Shown here in pieces: positions 21,109 through 25,506 of a DNA stretch of 25,506 nucleotides (positions are counted from its first letter, which is position 1; every line of letters starts with the position of its first letter). Below the pieces are notes generated by a model, which searched no databases, was not told where the DNA came from, and worked only from the letters and a program-made list of their open reading frames with translations. Both the position numbers and the translations under genes were made by a program. The DNA is taken from NCBI GenBank assembly GCA_009801015.1, contig VHZZ01019096.1, positions 5,831 to 31,336 on the forward strand, given 5' to 3'. This stretch comes from Silene noctiflora. Lineage: Eukaryota; Streptophyta; Magnoliopsida; Caryophyllales; Caryophyllaceae.

Positions 21109-22367
21109 TTTTGTGAATTTTTCTGTTCGGAAACTGTTGTCGACTGTGAATACCTCGCTCGCTTTCCTTGCAAACTTGAAAGAGAGTGAGATGGGTAATG
21201 AGGGGTTTGGTAGGGAAGTTGGGGAAGACGGACAGACGTAACTGCAATAATAAGATAGTTTGTATAAAATTAGACACTAATCAATTCAATAAGATGATCC
21301 AGATTGGAGGTTAGACTACTTTCGCAATCAATCTATCTGTAAAAGAGGACAGGCAGAATTCATTATAATAATAGGACCTTCATTTACAAATTACCCTACA
21401 CTTGTTCTATGTGTCACTGATTTGTACCCACAATAATTCATCTTCAGATTGTTCGATAATTAAACGTCACTTTTAAAGAAGTTGAATCACCAGTTTTTGA
21501 AAGGACCTTTTACCAATCCTAATCATTTTATGAGACCAAAGTTATCAATCAAATGAGTTGGTTTACTTAAGTTTTTGAAAGATAATGGAGTGCTTCTTTT
21601 ACCCTCTTCTAACCACACTCGAGGTGGAATAGAAAAATTGACTTCATACAATTGACAATGAGTCAAACTCGTTAAATGAGTTCAATATATTCAAATGGAC
21701 TTCATGACTACTAAATCTAGTAAAATTGCTAGAATGAGTTATTAATCTATATCCTCCACATTTACACAGGGGAAAAAAAAGTCAAAAATAAAGAGAGAAC
21801 ATAAAGAATCAAATTCTATTTATACAGTAATATAAAAAGGCTACTTGAGCATTTGTTTGAAAGGACATGTGGCACCATATCTACATAATATTCGTCTTAG
21901 TTGTATGTCATTTGGCGGCTACTTAACCTACTAGTGGATTGGATTAGAAAAGACTATTGAACTCCTAAATCGTTTCATTTCAACAACCACTTAAAGGGCA
22001 CCATTAATACGTGATAATCACCGTATTCATTTCGTTGTTGAAAGCTTAACGTAAATTGCTTTGAATCTAAAGATGTCATAAATATAAGTATGACAGAAGG
22101 TCTGCTCTCTCCAAAATTATAATGTTACACTATTTTTTTACTAATGTTTTCCTCCATCTAAAGCATTCACTAATCACTATTTAGATTATAGCCTATTAAA
22201 TTCTTTACGAGATTGTCTCGGTAGTTAGAGAGGCTATAAAGTGAGCCGTTTCTATTGCCTGCTCAAAGCCGATGGAAGGAATGATCATTGTCGTTACGTT
22301 GCATTTCACAACAAGCTTCTTCATTCACATATTTGTCAATCATAAACTCATACTGCTACACAATTTC
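21109..22367. other. PLD delta 5' flank
   Basis: This is upstream of the PLD delta start codon and should contain its 5' UTR and promoter. On the transcribed strand, a pyrimidine-rich TTATTATTGCAG near 21241-21252 could be the acceptor of a 5' UTR intron, but nothing else supports this. The rest is AT-rich with no gene, and I do not identify a TATA box or stress element with confidence. Confidence 0.5.
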
Positions 22368-23260
22368 TGTAACACCCCCTTCTTACATAGCCAAGGTAAT
22401 TGGGAGATGTCATCATCTCGATTTCCTAAGGCAGTGAAATCGGAATTACAATTAAGAACATTTATATAATTAACATGTTTAGTGGATTACATAATGAATA
22501 AATGAATAACAAGTGTAAATTATACATTATACAACTCAACTGCCATCTATGTCGTCTATCATTTAGCTACGCAACTCGACTCCAAATGTCTGAAGCTCGT
22601 CTCGTCTCCCGCGAGATATCAAAACCAAACTTGTTCTCAAACTGCTCCCCATATAATTGGAAATATCATATGATTTATCACAGCCTACCCCAACTAAAGC
22701 AGGTGACAGTTACACACAACCAACACACGTCAGTTTCAATAATACAAACACTTAGGACTCGACACATGTATATGAATATCCAACACGTCATTGAAGTACA
22801 CAAGACACAACTCTCCATCCACCACAACTCCAGAACCACCTCACCGGTACTAAGAACACGTCCATAGTACCAACAACCCGGTGACGACATAACAACACCG
22901 CCCACCAAACAACCGGACCACAACCCGTAAAACAGGTACTCGGAACACGTTCGTGGTATCGAACCCGGGCGCTAACCGGACCCCTGCCAGACGTCGTGAC
23001 ACCACACGAGCCCCACCATACTCAAGTCATTAACGTGCACGTCTCTCTTAGAGTGGAAAGTTCCAAGAGGCAACCCAAACGTAAGACGGTCTCCCACCCG
23101 TCTTACGTCTCTTCAACAACCATGTACACAACACCAACTCCACCAATCACCACCAACATCCTCCACATTCACCAATCATCCCATATGTCACAATATGCAA
23201 TACAATATGCCAAAAATGCAACCATCACATGGTTATGAATCTCCAACATGTCAATGACAC
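22368..23260 (+). mobile_element. LTR-like repeat, copy A
   Basis: It starts TGTAACACCCCC, the typical 5' end of many plant Ty3/gypsy LTRs, and is colinear with copy B (24877 onward). Shared landmarks are the TCATCTCGATTTCCTAAGGCAGTGAA block (ACCATCTCGGTTTTCCGAGGTAGTGAA in B), GTGTAAATTA, a pair of GGTACN..ACAC units (about 22846 and 22936), and AAGTCATTAACGTGCAC (AAGTCCCTTAATGTGCAC in B). The C+A-rich middle is noncoding although frames are open there. The right border is approximate, and no internal gag-pol region follows, so it may be a solo LTR or a decayed fragment. Confidence 0.6.
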
Positions 23261-23567
23261 ATGTACCAACAACTACCCATCCTCGTGTTATAATGCATTC
23301 TTACCAAGAACAGAGTAATGGTTTTCACATGAGTATACATTTCATAATATTTATTCATATATTTTGAGAAATATTAACAATATAAGTGAGTATGTTAAAA
23401 TGTGAGTAAAATAATAAAGGTAGTATTTTGATTAACATATACATTTTTTTAAATTACTCGATTATCTTGCTTATTTTGCAGTTTTAAATCATTTACTCAA
23501 GTTGAGACATGTTGAAAATTAAAACATTATTTAAAATACAAAAATTGTTAACTAATATATATATATA

Positions 23568-24430
23568 GGCCGGATTCGGTGAGGCCCTTAATTATGACGA
23601 GGCGGCCGACCTCACCAAATTTATATGTTGGACATGATTTTCAAAGTTCATTGGACTAATTTCATTGGGTTGGAAATTATGGGGTCATTTCTAACATTTC
23701 ATTTGGCCCAAATATTTTCCCTATCTAAAAAAAATTATCTATTATTTCTAATATTTTCTCTCCCTCTTACGTATAAACCTCAAAAGCTTCAACATAAACA
23801 ACAATGACGATTGCGGCATTTTCCAAAATCCAATCGACATCATGATCAATTGGAGCGATTTGTTGTTCGTAGATTTCATCAAAACAAACATATCAATAAC
23901 GTTCGATTAATTTTAGAAGACTTTATTTGGTTAATTTCCAGGTAATTTTATAATTTCGATGAAATTTGAGCAATTTCGATTCNTATAATTTTGTTAATTC
24001 AGTGATAAACTGATGATATAAGGTTNGAATTTGATCAAAATTGAGCAATTTTGATGATTTCGTTCATCATAACGTTCGAATTTGATCATGACGTTGAGCA
24101 ATTTTGATGATTTCGTTCATCATAACGTTCGAATTTGATCATGACGTTCATCGTAACGTTCGAATTTGATCAAAATTGAGCAATTTAGATGATTTTGATG
24201 ATCAAAATTGAGCAATTTGATCATGACGTTCATCATAACATCGTTTTTGATGATTTTGCAGCTCCAATTCCTATGGTGATTGTAGATATTACAATGCTTG
24301 CTGATAATAGTGCTATTGAAACATGTATTTCCTTATTTTTGTGTAATTATTGTATAATTTCATCGTTGAAGGTGATTTGTTTTACTCTGAAACTTAGCTT
24401 GTTCAATTTTTGTGAATGTCAGCCCTCGCT
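23568..24430 (+). other. Possible DNA-transposon 5' region, unidentified
   Basis: This segment begins abruptly after a TA run with GGCCGGATTCGGTGAGGC and a nearby inverted CCTCACC (23611 region), giving a small hairpin. It continues AT-rich, with a degenerate tandem stretch around 24030-24240 built from AACGTTCGAATTTGATCATGACGTT and GAGCAATTTTGATGATT words. Two bases are unresolved (n at 23983 and 24026). A short open frame from 24189 runs into the 120-bp array. It could be the start of a MULE-like or other TE gene truncated by the insertion at 24877, but no transposase domain is visible. Confidence 0.3.
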
Positions 24431-24876
24431 TTGTGAATCTCAGAACTCATTTTGTGAATCCTGGAGCTAGTTTTGTGAACATAGAAGATGATCTTCCGAA
24501 ACTTGGTCATCATAATGTTAGAAATCACCTATTTTGCTCTTTGCTTTATTTTGTGAATCTCAGAACTCATTTTTTGAACCCTGGAGCTAGTTTTGTGAAC
24601 ATAGAAGATGATCTTCCGAAACTTGTTCATCATAATGTTAGAAATCACCTATCTTGCTCTTTGCTTTATTTTGTGAATCTCAGAACTCATTTTGTGAACC
24701 CTGGAGCTAGTTTTGTGAACATACAAGATGATCTTCCGAAACTTAGTCATCATAATGTTAGAAATCACCTATTTTGCTCTTTACTTTATTTTGTGAATCT
24801 CAGAACTCTTTTTGTGAACCCTGGAGCTAGTTTTGTGAACATAGAAGATGATCTTTCGAAACTTGTTCATCATAAT
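24431..24876 (+). repeat. 120-bp tandem array, in frame (40-aa units)
   Basis: Three full 120-bp units (24431-24550, 24551-24670, 24671-24790) and a fourth cut at 86 bp are nearly identical. Each unit has three internal TTTTGTGAA sub-repeats. Because 120 is a multiple of three, a plus-strand frame (24412-24906) stays open through all copies, with repeated residues FVNLRTHFVNPGASFVNIED and a later HHNVRNHL. The array stops where copy B of the LTR-like repeat begins. I recognise no family; coding status is unproven. Confidence 0.9.
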
Positions 24877-25506
24877 TGTAACACTCCCATACTCCGAGGC
24901 ACCTGACCAGGACTACCTCAAGGCACAAGGATGTTACCATCTCGGTTTTCCGAGGTAGTGAACATCACATAAACAATAAAGAAACATTATATTTATTGAT
25001 AGCGTTTAATGAATACAAAAGTGAATTCTCCCAAATACGGAGTACATGGCAAACTGATAAATAAAGTGTAAATTAATGTCTGCGGAAGCTACTACTATGT
25101 GACTCCACCCTGCTAATCCCACCGCGTGATCAACAACCATCATAGTCATTACCTGCTAGACAACCTGCTCACTATCCCCAAATGGATCATCACAGTTTCC
25201 AAAACAATAAACGGGGTCAGTCAGCTGAACGACTATATGCATCATAATGTAACAACGAATAAAGTACCGCAACACCGCCACCACCAACACCAACCATCAC
25301 TTCACCACTCTGGTACCGGGACACACCCAGACATACCGCATCCACATCACACCGGTACCGAGACACACTCAGACGTACCGTAACAACCCAAGTCCCTTAA
25401 TGTGCACATCCCTCCTAAGCTGAGAGAACGCAGAAGGCAAACAATGGGGGTGAGACCACCTCTCACAATGGCTCACAAACAATCACAATATCCAACATCT
25501 CCAACC
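24877..25506 (+). mobile_element. LTR-like repeat, copy B (runs off the window)
   Basis: It starts TGTAACACTCCC directly after a broken 120-bp tandem unit and is colinear with copy A. It includes CATCTCGGTTTTCCGAGG (internal dyad) and a 42-bp direct repeat starting GGTACCG at 25312 and 25354. Its right end lies beyond 25506. TG at the start and the sharp junction with the array fit an LTR retrotransposon insertion. Whether a full element follows cannot be seen. Confidence 0.65.

Noticed and set aside
22502..23238. Plus-strand open frames in copy A of the LTR-like repeat
   Set aside because: The region is C+A-rich repeat DNA colinear with copy B, and the frames are not conserved between the copies.
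22368..24878. Copies A and B as the two LTRs of one young retrotransposon
   Set aside because: They are too diverged, the spacing is too short for gag-pol, and the start of B interrupts a tandem array that is not LTR interior.
24412..24906. 164-codon plus-strand open frame as a stand-alone protein gene
   Set aside because: Its openness is explained by the 120-bp repeat being a multiple of three; the end runs into the LTR-like element and there is no recognised domain. It is kept only as a repeat.

Overview
This window reads as nuclear DNA of a dicotyledonous plant. It has AT-rich intergenic DNA, genes split by many short introns with GT-AG borders, chloroplast transit-peptide-like N-termini, plant-specific protein families (phospholipase D delta, IQ67-domain protein, bifunctional nuclease, chloroplast ankyrin protein) and many small MITE-type transposons. 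The terminal sequences of the LTR-like repeats on the right look to me like those of Amaranthaceae/Chenopodiaceae (beet, spinach, quinoa relatives), but that assignment is an impression, not a proof. Two unresolved bases (n at 23983 and 24026) show this is an assembly.

Four complete genes, all on the minus strand, fill 1497-21108. From right to left (their direction of transcription) they are: a phospholipase D delta (21108 to 11788, 10 exons, 853 aa); an IQ67-domain calmodulin-target protein (10997 to 9682, 2 exons, 260 aa); a chloroplast ankyrin-repeat protein of the AKRP/EMB506 type (8334 to 4331, 7 exons, 415 aa); and a bifunctional nuclease of the BBD type with a UVR motif (3377 to 1497, 9 exons, 319 aa). 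I rebuilt each gene exon by exon from splice borders. Each gives an uninterrupted frame whose total length is a multiple of three, and all four look intact. They do not form an obvious pathway; PLD delta and the IQD protein both belong to calcium/stress signalling in plants, while the other two are predicted plastid (or plastid/nuclear) proteins.

The noncoding DNA is the less ordinary part. The PLD delta introns hold at least five recognisable small elements: three hAT-like elements with 8-bp target duplications (two perfect, one 7 of 8), one Stowaway-like MITE, and one 196-bp element with perfect 12-bp inverted ends that has a diverged relative upstream of the ankyrin gene. Several of these are packed, probably nested, inside the last PLD delta intron. 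The ankyrin gene has one ankyrin repeat per 99-nt exon and one GC-AG intron. A roughly 0.5-kb diverged direct repeat lies in its first intron and upstream of it.

The outer flanks are repeat-dominated. At the left, 1-1496 holds a probable old transposon and a perfect 75-bp tandem duplication. At the right, 22368-25506 holds two related LTR-like repeats in the same orientation and, between them, a repeat-rich segment with a 120-bp in-frame tandem array cut off exactly where the second LTR-like repeat begins. I see no RNA genes, CRISPR array, organelle-type operon or clearly new biological system; the most informative observations concern transposon biology and gene structure.
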